This document shows positions 8,152 through 15,921 of a stretch of DNA of 64,000 nucleotides, one piece after another. Position 1 is the stretch's first letter. Each line of letters begins with the position of its first letter. Under the pieces are notes generated by a model that ran no database searches, was not told the origin of the DNA, and worked only from the letters and a program-made list of their open reading frames with translations. Both the position numbers and the translations under genes were made by a program. The DNA comes from Streptomyces rubiginosohelvolus (GTDB taxonomy: Bacteria > Actinomycetota > Actinomycetes > Streptomycetales > Streptomycetaceae): the NCBI RefSeq assembly GCF_014649875.1, contig NZ_BMTW01000010.1:124001-188000 (forward strand), read 5' to 3'.

Positions 8152-8916
8152 ATGGCAACGCTTGAAATCCGCGACCTGCACGTCACCGTCGAGGCCGACA
8201 ACGCCACGAAGGAGATCCTCAAGGGCGTCGACCTGACCGTGAAGCAGGGCGAGACCCACGCCATCATGGGCCCCAACGGGTCCGGCAAGTCCACCCTCGC
8301 GTACTCGCTGGCCGGTCACCCCAAGTACACGATCACCGGCGGCTCGGTCACCCTGGACGGCGAGGACGTCCTGGAGATGTCCGTCGACGAGCGGGCCCGC
8401 GCCGGCCTGTTCCTCGCCATGCAGTACCCGGTCGAGATCCCCGGTGTCTCGGTCTCCAACTTCCTGCGCACCTCCGCCACCGCCATCCGCGGCGAGGCCC
8501 CCAAGCTGCGGACGTGGGTCAAGGAGGTCAAGGAGACGATGGCCGAGCTCCAGATGGACCCGGCCTTCGCCGAGCGCAACGTCAACGAGGGCTTCTCCGG
8601 CGGTGAGAAGAAGCGCCACGAGATCCTTCAGCTGGAGCTCCTCAAGCCGAAGATCGCCGTTCTGGACGAGACCGACTCCGGCTTGGACGTCGACGCGCTC
8701 AAGACCGTCTCCGAGGGCGTCAACCGGGTCCGCGCGACCGGCGAGGTCGGCACCCTGCTGATCACCCACTACACCCGCATCCTGAAGTACATCCAGCCCG
8801 ACTTCGTGCACGTCTTCGCCAACGGCCGGATCGCGGCCTCCGGCGGTGCCGAGCTGGCCGACCAGCTGGAGAACGAGGGCTACGAGGCCTACACGAAGGG
8901 TGGCGCTTCCGCGTGA
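8152..8916 (+). CDS. sufC: Fe-S assembly ATPase SufC
   Basis: A 254-aa soluble ABC-type ATPase. Walker A is GPNGSGKST (40-48), signature FSGGEKKRHEI, Walker B IAVLDETDSGLD and switch His in LLITHYTRI. It drives conformational change of SufBC2D. ATG 8152 lies 7 bases after the ferredoxin stop, with GGAG in the preceding coding end. Its last codons overlap the GTG of sufS (GTGA at 8913-8916). Confidence 0.97.
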   Translation: MATLEIRDLHVTVEADNATKEILKGVDLTVKQGETHAIMGPNGSGKSTLAYSLAGHPKYTITGGSVTLDGEDVLEMSVDERARAGLFLAMQYPVEIPGVSVSNFLRTSATAIRGEAPKLRTWVKEVKETMAELQMDPAFAERNVNEGFSGGEKKRHEILQLELLKPKIAVLDETDSGLDVDALKTVSEGVNRVRATGEVGTLLITHYTRILKYIQPDFVHVFANGRIAASGGAELADQLENEGYEAYTKGGASA

Positions 8917-10181
8917 CTGACGCCCGACAGGGGCTCTCCGGCCTCCTCGACACCGAGGCGATCCGCAAGGACTTCCCGCTCCTGGACCGCACGGTCCACG
9001 ACGGCAAGAAGGTCGTGTACCTGGACTCCGCGGCGACCTCGCAGAAGCCGCGCCAGGTCCTCGACGCGCTCAACACGTACTACGAGCGCCACAACGCGAA
9101 CGTGCACCGCGGCGTCTACACGATCGCCGAGGAGGCCACCGCGCTGTACGAGGGCGCCCGCGACAAGGTCGCCGCCTTCATCAACGCACCCAGCCGCGAC
9201 GAGGTGATCTTCACGAAGAACGCCTCCGAGTCGCTGAACCTCGTGGCGAACATGCTCGGCTGGGCGGACGAGCCCTATCGGGTGGACCGCGACACGGAGA
9301 TCGTCACCACGGAGATGGAGCACCACTCCAACATCGTGCCGTGGCAGCTGCTCGCGCAGCGCACCGGCGCGAAGCTGAAGTGGTTCGGCATCACCGACGA
9401 CGGCCGGCTCGACCTGTCGAACATCGACGAGATCATCACCGAGAAGACGAAGATCGTCTCCTTCACGCTGGTCTCCAACATCCTGGGCACGGTCAACCCG
9501 GTCGAGCAGATCATCCGCCGCGCCCAGCAGGTCGGCGCGCTGGTCTGCATCGACGCCTCGCAGGCGGCCCCGCACATGGTGCTCGACGTGCAGGCGCTCC
9601 AGGCGGACTTCGTGGCCTTCACCGGCCACAAGATGGTCGGCCCGACCGGCATCGGCGTGCTGTGGGGACGGCAGGAGCTCCTGGAGGACCTGCCTCCGTT
9701 CCTCGGCGGCGGCGAGATGATCGAGACCGTGTCGATGCACTCGTCGACGTACGCCCCCGCTCCGCACAAGTTCGAGGCCGGTACGCCCCCGATCGCCCAG
9801 GCCGTCGGCCTCGGCGCGGCCGTGGACTACCTCACCTCGATCGGCATGGAGCGGATCCACAGCCACGAGAAGGCGATCACCGAGTACGCGCTGAAGCGTC
9901 TGCTGGAGGTCCCCGACCTGCGGATCATCGGTCCGACGACGGCCGAGGACCGCGGCGCGGCGATCTCCTTCACGCTCGGCGACATCCACCCGCACGACGT
10001 GGGCCAGGTCCTCGACGAGCAGGGCATCGCCGTCCGGGTCGGCCACCACTGCGCCCGCCCGGTCTGCCTGCGGTACGGAATTCCCGCGACGACGCGAGCG
10101 TCGTTCTATCTGTACTCCACGCCCGCCGAGGTCGACGCCCTGGTGGACGGCCTGGAGCACGTACGGAACTTCTTCGGCTGA
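8913..10181 (+). CDS. sufS: Cysteine desulfurase SufS
   Basis: A 422-aa group II cysteine desulfurase. It removes sulfur from L-cysteine as an enzyme-bound persulfide. The PLP lysine is K240 in TGHKMVGPTG; the catalytic cysteine is C380 in RVGHHCARPVC. EMEHHSNIVPWQ and DASQAAPHMVLD are typical. The GTG start overlaps the sufC stop. SufU encoded next accepts the sulfur. Confidence 0.96.
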   Translation: MTDARQGLSGLLDTEAIRKDFPLLDRTVHDGKKVVYLDSAATSQKPRQVLDALNTYYERHNANVHRGVYTIAEEATALYEGARDKVAAFINAPSRDEVIFTKNASESLNLVANMLGWADEPYRVDRDTEIVTTEMEHHSNIVPWQLLAQRTGAKLKWFGITDDGRLDLSNIDEIITEKTKIVSFTLVSNILGTVNPVEQIIRRAQQVGALVCIDASQAAPHMVLDVQALQADFVAFTGHKMVGPTGIGVLWGRQELLEDLPPFLGGGEMIETVSMHSSTYAPAPHKFEAGTPPIAQAVGLGAAVDYLTSIGMERIHSHEKAITEYALKRLLEVPDLRIIGPTTAEDRGAAISFTLGDIHPHDVGQVLDEQGIAVRVGHHCARPVCLRYGIPATTRASFYLYSTPAEVDALVDGLEHVRNFFG

Positions 10182-10191
10182 GGGCTGACTG

Positions 10192-10647
10192 GTGAAGCTT
10201 GATTCCATGTACCAGGAAGTGATCCTGGACCACTACAAGCACCCCCACGGGCGTGGCCTGCGGGACGGCGACGCCGAGGTGCACCACGTCAATCCGACGT
10301 GCGGCGACGAGATCACGCTGCGCGTGAAGTACGACGGCGAGACCATCGCCGACGTGAGCTACGAGGGCCAGGGCTGCTCCATCAGCCAGGCCTCCGCCTC
10401 CGTGCTGAACGAGCTGCTCGTCGGCAAGGAGCTGTCCCAGGCGCAGAAGATCCAGGACGCCTTCCTGGAGCTGATGCAGTCCAAGGGCCAGCTGGAGCCG
10501 GACGACGCGATGGAGGAGGTGCTGGAGGACGCCGTCGCGTTCGCCGGCGTCTCCAAGTACCCCGCCCGGGTCAAGTGCGCGCTGCTGAGCTGGATGGCGT
10601 GGAAGGACGCGACGGCCAAGGCGCTGTCCGAAGGGAAGACCGCATGA
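10192..10647 (+). CDS. sufU: Sulfur-transfer protein SufU
   Basis: A 151-aa IscU-like protein of the zinc-dependent SufU class. It has C37 and D39 (NPTCGDEI), C62 (GQGCSISQASAS) and C129 (RVKCALLSW), with the roughly 20-residue insertion after the second Cys that separates SufU from IscU. It takes sulfur from SufS and passes it to SufBCD. GTG start 10 bases after sufS; ATGA overlap with sufT. Confidence 0.95.
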   Translation: MKLDSMYQEVILDHYKHPHGRGLRDGDAEVHHVNPTCGDEITLRVKYDGETIADVSYEGQGCSISQASASVLNELLVGKELSQAQKIQDAFLELMQSKGQLEPDDAMEEVLEDAVAFAGVSKYPARVKCALLSWMAWKDATAKALSEGKTA

Positions 10648-10982
10648 GCGACAACGAGACCGCGACCATGAAGCCGGCCTCCGAGGAGGAGGTCCGCGAG
10701 GCGCTGTACGACGTCGTCGACCCCGAGCTGGGCATCGACGTCGTCAACCTGGGCCTGATCTACGGCATCCACGTCGACGACGCCAACATCGCCACCCTCG
10801 ACATGACCCTGACGTCCGCGGCCTGCCCGCTGACCGACGTCATCGAGGACCAGGCGAAGTCCGCCACGGACGGCATCGTCAACGAGCTCCGGATCAACTG
10901 GGTCTGGATGCCGCCGTGGGGCCCGGACAAGATCACCGACGACGGACGCGAGCAGCTCCGGGCGCTGGGGTTCAACGTCTGA
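10644..10982 (+). CDS. sufT: MIP18-family Fe-S assembly factor SufT
   Basis: A 112-aa DUF59/MIP18 protein. It contains VVDPELGIDVVNLGLIYGI, and the conserved cysteine in MTLTSAACPLTDVIEDQ. SufT-like proteins help mature Fe-S enzymes, although the mechanism is unclear. It is the last gene of the operon, overlapping sufU by 4 bases and followed by strong hairpins. Confidence 0.93.
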   Translation: MSDNETATMKPASEEEVREALYDVVDPELGIDVVNLGLIYGIHVDDANIATLDMTLTSAACPLTDVIEDQAKSATDGIVNELRINWVWMPPWGPDKITDDGREQLRALGFNV

Positions 10983-10984
10983 CA

Positions 10985-11044
10985 CGCTCTCGCAAGAGCG
11001 ATGAACGGCCATGCCCGCCAGTCACACTGGCGGGCATGGCCGTT
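10985..11044 (+). terminator. Tandem terminator of the suf operon
   Basis: CGCTCT-CGCA-AGAGCG (10985-11000), then a perfect 19-bp stem, AACGGCCATGCCCGCCAGT (11004-11022), with loop CAC and right arm 11026-11044. The right arm contains the start codon of the next gene (11036), so the element terminates suf and could also affect that gene's translation. Confidence 0.85.
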
Positions 11045-11401
11045 TCCCTGTACCAGATCACCGTCGACTCCCACGACCTGCCGCGCATGGCCCGCTTCTG
11101 GAGTGCGGTGCTGGACTGGCAGGTGCTCTTCGAGCACGAGGAGGAGATGATCATCGGTGCGCACCCGGCCGCGCTGCCGGGGATGTGCTTCGTCCCCGTG
11201 CCGGAGGGGAAGACCGGCAAGAACCGGCTGCACATCGATCTGTCCCCGGACGACCAGGACGCCGAGGTCCAGCGGATTCTCGCGCTCGGCGCCCGGCGGG
11301 TGGACGTCGGGCAGGGGCCGGACGTCACCTTCGTGGTGATGGCCGACCCCGAGGGCAACGAGTTCTGTGTGCTGCGCCCCAAGCGGACCCTGCTGGACTG
11401 A
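11036..11401 (+). CDS. VOC-superfamily (glyoxalase-like) protein
   Basis: A 121-aa single-domain VOC protein: MAVSLYQITVDSHDLPRMARFWSAVLDWQV at the start (read from 11036), ADPEGNEFCVLRP at the end. It belongs to the actinobacterial Glyoxalase_6-like subfamily and has two related genes in this window (44620 and 48825). Function unknown; such proteins include bleomycin-binding and dioxygenase relatives, and no clear metal triad stands out. The ATG lies within the right arm of the suf terminator and has no normal Shine-Dalgarno upstream. Confidence 0.8.
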   Translation: MAVSLYQITVDSHDLPRMARFWSAVLDWQVLFEHEEEMIIGAHPAALPGMCFVPVPEGKTGKNRLHIDLSPDDQDAEVQRILALGARRVDVGQGPDVTFVVMADPEGNEFCVLRPKRTLLD

Positions 11402-11422
11402 GCCCGGCCCCCGGGCGCCGCG

Positions 11423-12577
11423 TCAGACGTGGGCGGGCGGCGGCGGGCCGTACTGCTCGGGCAGTGTCGATCCCGCCGCCTCGGCCAGGACCGGGCCCAG
11501 GTTCTCCGTACGCATCCGGAGGTCGACGTAGAGCAGGCCGGTCACCAGCGGCGGGAAGATCGCCGTGAACAGCTGGGCGATCAGCTGGCTGATGAACGAC
11601 AGCAGCATCAGACCGCCGAACACGGCGATGAGCTCCCCGCCGCTCGGGTCGGAGCCCATCTCCTCGGGTTGGAACAGGCCGGGGAGCAGCCCGAGCATCT
11701 GGAACGGCATCTGGATCGTGTAGCCGATCATGGACGCGAGCACGTAGGCGAGCAGCCCGACGCCGAAGACCCGCCACCACGTGCCGCGCACCAGCTGGGC
11801 CGAGCGGCGCAGGGCCGCGACCGGGCTCTGCCCCTCGAAGACCACCACCGTCGGGGCCAGGGAGAACCGCACCCAGAGCCAGATCGCGAACGGGCCGATG
11901 AGCAGCGCGCCGATGAGTCCGACGGCGACCAGCGGCATGACGCCGTCCTCGTCGCCCAGCGAGATCGTGTAGATCATCAGTCCGGCGAAACCGGCCAGGA
12001 AGAGCGTCATCGGTACGAGCATGATCAGCCCGGTCAGGAACACCGTGCCGATGACCGACCAGACCCGCGCCCAGGCCCGCTTCCAGACCTCCCCGAAGCG
12101 GATCGGCCGGCCGAGGACGGCCTCCTGGAGGACGACGGGGACCGCCGCCTGCACCACGGCCGACGCCAGCAGGTAGCTGATCAGGCCGATGACCATCAGC
12201 ACGCCGAACGCCACGCCCAGTGGGACCAGTTGTGCCGAGGTCGGTGACCCCGGGGCGTCGGACGTCAGCTCGTCCCACTGGCTCGCGACGGCGGAGGCGG
12301 CCACCACCAGCGCGACGATCATCACGAGCGTCGCCGCGCCGAACAGCGTCAGCGCCATACCGATCAGCGGCTTCCAGTACCGTCCGAGCGTCGTGAAGGC
12401 GCCGCTGAGCATGTCCGAGATCCTCAGCGGCGCCAGGGGTATCACCCCCGGCTTCGGCGGTGCGGCCCATCCGCCGTGCCAGCCGCCGCCCGGTCCCTGC
12501 GCGCCCCCGTGGAAGGGCCCCCCACCGTGAGGTGCGCCCCCGTACGGGCCACCGCCCCACCCTGCATCCTGCGCCAC
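11423..12577 (-). CDS. Polytopic membrane protein with Gly/Pro-rich N-terminus
   Basis: A 384-aa protein. Residues 1-40 are Gly/Pro/His-rich (WGGGPYGGAPHGGGPFHGG). They are followed by about six hydrophobic helices, a GEVWKRAWARVWSVIG amphipathic stretch and a Pro-rich tail. This is the layout of the widespread Streptomyces family related to the membrane domain of glycerophosphodiester phosphodiesterases. There is no catalytic domain, so the role is unknown. I chose GTG 12577; the open frame further upstream runs through the SMR promoter and is not coding. Convergent with the VOC gene. Confidence 0.75.
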   Translation of the reverse strand: MAQDAGWGGGPYGGAPHGGGPFHGGAQGPGGGWHGGWAAPPKPGVIPLAPLRISDMLSGAFTTLGRYWKPLIGMALTLFGAATLVMIVALVVAASAVASQWDELTSDAPGSPTSAQLVPLGVAFGVLMVIGLISYLLASAVVQAAVPVVLQEAVLGRPIRFGEVWKRAWARVWSVIGTVFLTGLIMLVPMTLFLAGFAGLMIYTISLGDEDGVMPLVAVGLIGALLIGPFAIWLWVRFSLAPTVVVFEGQSPVAALRRSAQLVRGTWWRVFGVGLLAYVLASMIGYTIQMPFQMLGLLPGLFQPEEMGSDPSGGELIAVFGGLMLLSFISQLIAQLFTAIFPPLVTGLLYVDLRMRTENLGPVLAEAAGSTLPEQYGPPPPAHV

Positions 12578-12663
12578 TGCGTCTCCGTCGAGTCGTCGGC
12601 CCGGTCGGCCGGGCCGTTCGTTTTGTCGGCACACCGTAGCGCCCCCGACGCGGACCGATGATA

Positions 12664-12698
12664 TGTACGGCCGTACGCAACGTTGGGTACAGTCGTAC
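12664..12698 (+). promoter_or_regulatory. Leaderless SMR promoter with paired operators
   Basis: A perfect palindrome GTACGGCCGTAC (12665-12676) and a degenerate copy GTACAGTCGTAC (12687-12698) are 22 bp apart, two helical turns. TACAGT (12688-12693) is a good -10 with 7 bases to the ATG at 12701, implying a leaderless mRNA. The upstream copy covers the -35 position. The likely ligand is the co-transcribed TetR regulator. Confidence 0.6.
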
Positions 12699-12700
12699 AC

Positions 12701-13027
12701 ATGGGATACGCATACGGACTGCTCGCCGGCGCCATCGCGGCGGAGGTGGCCGGGACGACGGCCATGAAGTACAGCGAGGGCTTCACCCGGCTCTGGCCCT
12801 CGATCGGCACCGTGGTGGGCTACCTGATCGCCTTCACCCTGCTCGCCCAGACCCTCAAGACCCTCTCCGTGGGCACCGCGTACGCCATCTGGGCCGGCGT
12901 CGGCACCGCGGCCGTCGCCCTCATCGGGATCCTGTTCCTCGGGGAGTCCAGCAGCCTGGTCAAGATCGCGGGCATCGCCCTGATCGTCGTCGGGGTCGTC
13001 GTCCTGAACCTGGGAGGGGCCCACTGA
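12701..13027 (+). CDS. SMR-family multidrug/cation efflux protein
   Basis: A 108-aa protein with four transmembrane helices, typical of EmrE/QacE proteins. The conserved membrane glutamate is in GAIAAEVAGTTAMKYSEGF, and GTAYAIWAGVGTA and GESSSLVKIAGIALIVVGV are hallmark stretches. It would export lipophilic cations by proton antiport as a dimer. TGA and the TetR ATG overlap (TGATG), so pump and regulator form one transcript. Confidence 0.92.
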   Translation: MGYAYGLLAGAIAAEVAGTTAMKYSEGFTRLWPSIGTVVGYLIAFTLLAQTLKTLSVGTAYAIWAGVGTAAVALIGILFLGESSSLVKIAGIALIVVGVVVLNLGGAH

Positions 13028-13599
13028 TGGCCCGCCGGTACGACCCCGAGCGGCGGACGCGGATCATCGACGCGGCGCTGACGGTGATCGCGAACGACGG
13101 TATAGCCGGGCTCAGCCATCGCACCGTGGCCGCCGAGGCCGACGTGCCGCTCGGCTCGACCACGTACCACTTCGCCTCGCTCGACGAACTCCTCGTCGCC
13201 GCCCTGCGCCGCTGCAACGAGAACTTCGTCCAGGCGCTGCGCGCCAGCGGCCTCTTCGCCGAGGAGGGGTGCGGCGAGCGGGGTGCGGCGGAGGCGGACC
13301 TCGCGGGGGAGCTGACCCGGCTGCTCGACCGGTGGTTCGCGGGTGAACGCGGAGCGATCGAGCTGGAGTACGAGCTGTACCTCGCGGCCCTGCGCCGCCC
13401 CGCGCTTCGCCCCGTCGCCGCCGAGTGGACCGAGGAGGCCGTCGCGCTGCTGTCCCGGCGCACCGATCCGGAGACCGCGCGGGCCCTCGTCGCGCTGATG
13501 GACGGCGTCTGCCTCCAGGTCCTGCTGACCGGGGGCGCGTTCGACGCGTCGTACACCCGCGTGATGCTGGAGCGGATCGTCGCGGGCGGCGACGCCTGA
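13027..13599 (+). CDS. TetR-family regulator of the SMR pump
   Basis: A 190-aa TetR-type repressor. The N-terminal HTH spans about residues 10-55 (IIDAALTVIANDGIAGLSHRTVAAEADVPLGSTTYHF), followed by an all-helical ligand domain with a C-terminal LMDGVCLQVLL stretch. Its gene is translationally coupled to the SMR pump. The paired palindromes at 12665-12698 are the obvious site for autoregulation. The inducer is presumably a pump substrate. Confidence 0.9.
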   Translation: MARRYDPERRTRIIDAALTVIANDGIAGLSHRTVAAEADVPLGSTTYHFASLDELLVAALRRCNENFVQALRASGLFAEEGCGERGAAEADLAGELTRLLDRWFAGERGAIELEYELYLAALRRPALRPVAAEWTEEAVALLSRRTDPETARALVALMDGVCLQVLLTGGAFDASYTRVMLERIVAGGDA

Positions 13600-13644
13600 C
13601 CGCGTCGCGGCCCCCGTCGGCCCGCCCTCGTCGGCCCGCCCCCG

Positions 13645-14523
13645 TCAGTCCGTCCCTCGGCGCACCGCCTCCAGCGCCTCCCGCACGCTCGCCCCGATGT
13701 CCGTGATCGGGTACAGCACCTCGTGGACCGTCCGCTCCCGGTCCACCACCAGCGTCAGCCGCTTGAGTCTGCTCACGCCCGCCGCCCGGAACGTCGGCAG
13801 CCGCAGCGCCGCCGTCAGGGCCAGGTCCGCGTCCGAGAGCAGCGGGAAGCGCAGCCCCTCCTTCTCCGCGAACGCGCGCTGCTCGTCCGGGCGCTGCACG
13901 GACACCCCGTGCACCGTCGCGCCCGCCGCCGTGAATTCGGCCAACTGGTCGCGGTACGTGCACGATTCGAGGGTGCAGCCGCTCGCCCCCGGGATTCCCG
14001 CCCAGCCCGGCGGATAGGCGTCGCGGGTGGCGTAGGCGCTCGGGAAGCAGTACAGGACGGTGTACGGGGTGTCGGCGACCGGGTCGCGGAGCCGGCCGTC
14101 GTTCCCCGGCAGCAGCAGCTCCGGCAGTCGCGTCCCCTTGAGCGCCCGTACCCGGGACGCCTCCTGCGAGGCCTCCGTCGTCGTCGCCATCGTCTCCCCT
14201 TTTCCCAGCACCCAGGTGTCACCCCAGTCCTGGAGCGCGATCAGCACGGGCAGCAGGGCCCGGCCGCGCGGGGTGAGGCGGTACTCGTACCGGACCGGGC
14301 GGTCCTGGTACGGCTCCCGCGCCAGCACGCCGGCGTCGACCAGCAGCCGCAGCCGCTCGGTCAGCACCTTGCGCGAGACGCCCAGCTCCTGCTGGAGCGC
14401 GTCGAACCGGTGCACTCCGCGCGCGGTGTCCCGCACGATCAGCAGCGTCCACCAGTCGCCCACGACGTCGAGCGCCTGGGCGATCGAGCAGTCGGCGTCG
14501 GCCAGGCTGGTGCGCTGGGGCAT
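13645..14523 (-). CDS. HxlR regulator fused to a peroxiredoxin
   Basis: A 292-aa two-domain protein. Residues 1-110 are a HxlR winged helix (ALDVVGDWWTLLIVRD, SRKVLTERLRLLVDAG) with C11 in the N-terminal position of the redox-sensing Cys of YodB/HypR. Residues 113-292 are a BCP-like peroxiredoxin with C183 and C188 in SGCTLESCTYRDQL as likely peroxidatic and resolving cysteines. ATG 14523 has a good GGAGG site. A second ATG (14190, residue 112) has GGGGAG just upstream and would yield a free 181-aa peroxiredoxin. It is divergent from the MFS gene, with a palindrome over that promoter. I infer a thiol or quinone-responsive repressor. Confidence 0.88.
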   Translation of the reverse strand: MPQRTSLADADCSIAQALDVVGDWWTLLIVRDTARGVHRFDALQQELGVSRKVLTERLRLLVDAGVLAREPYQDRPVRYEYRLTPRGRALLPVLIALQDWGDTWVLGKGETMATTTEASQEASRVRALKGTRLPELLLPGNDGRLRDPVADTPYTVLYCFPSAYATRDAYPPGWAGIPGASGCTLESCTYRDQLAEFTAAGATVHGVSVQRPDEQRAFAEKEGLRFPLLSDADLALTAALRLPTFRAAGVSRLKRLTLVVDRERTVHEVLYPITDIGASVREALEAVRRGTD

Positions 14524-14580
14524 GGTCGTCCTCCGGTTGTGGCCGCTGTCGGCCCCGCCCACCCCGCCGGGGCCTTTCGG

Positions 14581-14627
14581 TTGACCCCGATGGAATCATG
14601 CTGCCATAGTCCGTTCCCATAAGGAAC
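14581..14627 (+). promoter_or_regulatory. MFS promoter with candidate HxlR operator
   Basis: TTGACC (14581-14586), an 18-bp spacer and CATAGT (14605-14610) make a good vegetative promoter reading toward the MFS gene. The expected start point falls within the palindrome GTTCC-CATAA-GGAAC (14613-14627), a position suited to repression by the divergent HxlR protein. Confidence 0.6.
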
Positions 14628-14666
14628 TCGCTCGGGCATGTGGGAGCCGTACGGAGGGGGCGGGGT

Positions 14667-15911
14667 ATGGGCATGGTGCGCGGAGTGCCGCGGACGGTAC
14701 GGCTGCTGGCGCTCGGGGCGTTCCTCAACGCCGTCGTCAGCTTCACCTTCGTCTATCTCTTCGTGTACCTCGTCGGGCCGCGCGGTCTGACCGTCACCCA
14801 GGCCGGAGTGATCAGCGGCGTCGGCGGTATCGGCCTGGTCGCGGGGAACTTCACCGGCGGCTGGTTCGGCGACCGGTTCGGCCACCGCCGCGCCCTGCTG
14901 ACCGGCGCCTGCGTGAGCGGCGCGGCGCTCGTCGTCCTGCCCCTCCTGCCGGTCGCCGCCCTGTACGCGGTGCTCCCGGTCGCCCAGTACGCGGCGGGCG
15001 TCGTCCGCGCCGCCAACGCCGCCCTCGTCGCGGTCTCCGTACCCGGGGGCGGAAGCCGCCGCCAGAGCTTCGCCCTCTTCCGGTTCGCCTCCAACGGCGG
15101 CTTCGCCATCGGCCCGCCGCTCGGCGCACTGGTCGCCACCCGCTTCTCGTACGACTGGCTCTTCGTCGCCGACGGCCTCGGCACCCTGCTCTTCGCGCTC
15201 TACGCCGCCCGGATCCTGCCCGCCCGCGGCGGCGCCCACGCGGTGCGCTCCCACGACCCGGACGCGCCGGGCCTCTGGCGCGAACTGCGGGCCAGACCCG
15301 CCGTCCTGGTGCTCCTCGCCGCGATCGTGGTCGTCGACACCGTCTACCGGCAGCAGTACTCCACTCTGCCGGTCTTCCTCGCCGACCACGGGCACACCAC
15401 CCAGCTCTACGGCTGGCTGCTCGCCGTCAACGGCGGCGTCATCCTCTGCCTCGAACTGCCCGCCGCCCACGCCCTGCGCCGCCGCACCCCGCTCGGCCTC
15501 GTCGGCGCCGGACTCCTGCTCGTCGGGCTCGGCTACGCCGTACTGATCCCCGGCGCGGGCGCGCTCTTCGCCGTCACGATGATGCTCTCCCTCACCCTCG
15601 GCGAGATCCTCTACAAGACCCCCGCCACCGCCTACGTCGCCGACCAGGCGCCGGGCCACGCCCAGGGCCGCTTCCAGAGCCTGTACGCCGGTGCGTCGAT
15701 CAGCGGGCAGGTGCTCGCCCCGCCGCTCGGGGCCGCCCTGTACGCGGCGGCCCCCTCTCTGCTCTGGCCGGTGTCCGCCCTGCTCGCGGTGGCCGCCGGG
15801 GGAGCGGTGCTGGCGGCGCGGCGGCTGCCCGGGCCGGGCGAGCGGGCACCGGCGGCGGGAAAGGGGCCGCACGCTGAGACCGGTTCGCCCGAGCGGGCCC
15901 CGGCCGGTTAG
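14667..15911 (+). CDS. MFS transporter divergent from HxlR-peroxiredoxin
   Basis: A 414-aa major facilitator with about 12 helices and the loop 2-3 motif GGWFGDRFGHRRALL. It resembles drug-exporter-type MFS proteins (MdtH-like). ATG 14667 is preceded by GGAGGGGG; an in-frame GTG at 14640 lacks such a site. The C-terminus is a soluble Pro/Ala-rich tail. Its promoter holds a palindrome likely bound by the HxlR-peroxiredoxin, so export of an electrophile or redox-active compound is a reasonable guess. dapD follows 10 bases later but is probably independently needed. Confidence 0.85.
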   Translation: MGMVRGVPRTVRLLALGAFLNAVVSFTFVYLFVYLVGPRGLTVTQAGVISGVGGIGLVAGNFTGGWFGDRFGHRRALLTGACVSGAALVVLPLLPVAALYAVLPVAQYAAGVVRAANAALVAVSVPGGGSRRQSFALFRFASNGGFAIGPPLGALVATRFSYDWLFVADGLGTLLFALYAARILPARGGAHAVRSHDPDAPGLWRELRARPAVLVLLAAIVVVDTVYRQQYSTLPVFLADHGHTTQLYGWLLAVNGGVILCLELPAAHALRRRTPLGLVGAGLLLVGLGYAVLIPGAGALFAVTMMLSLTLGEILYKTPATAYVADQAPGHAQGRFQSLYAGASISGQVLAPPLGAALYAAAPSLLWPVSALLAVAAGGAVLAARRLPGPGERAPAAGKGPHAETGSPERAPAG

Positions 15912-15921
15912 GTTGCTGTTC

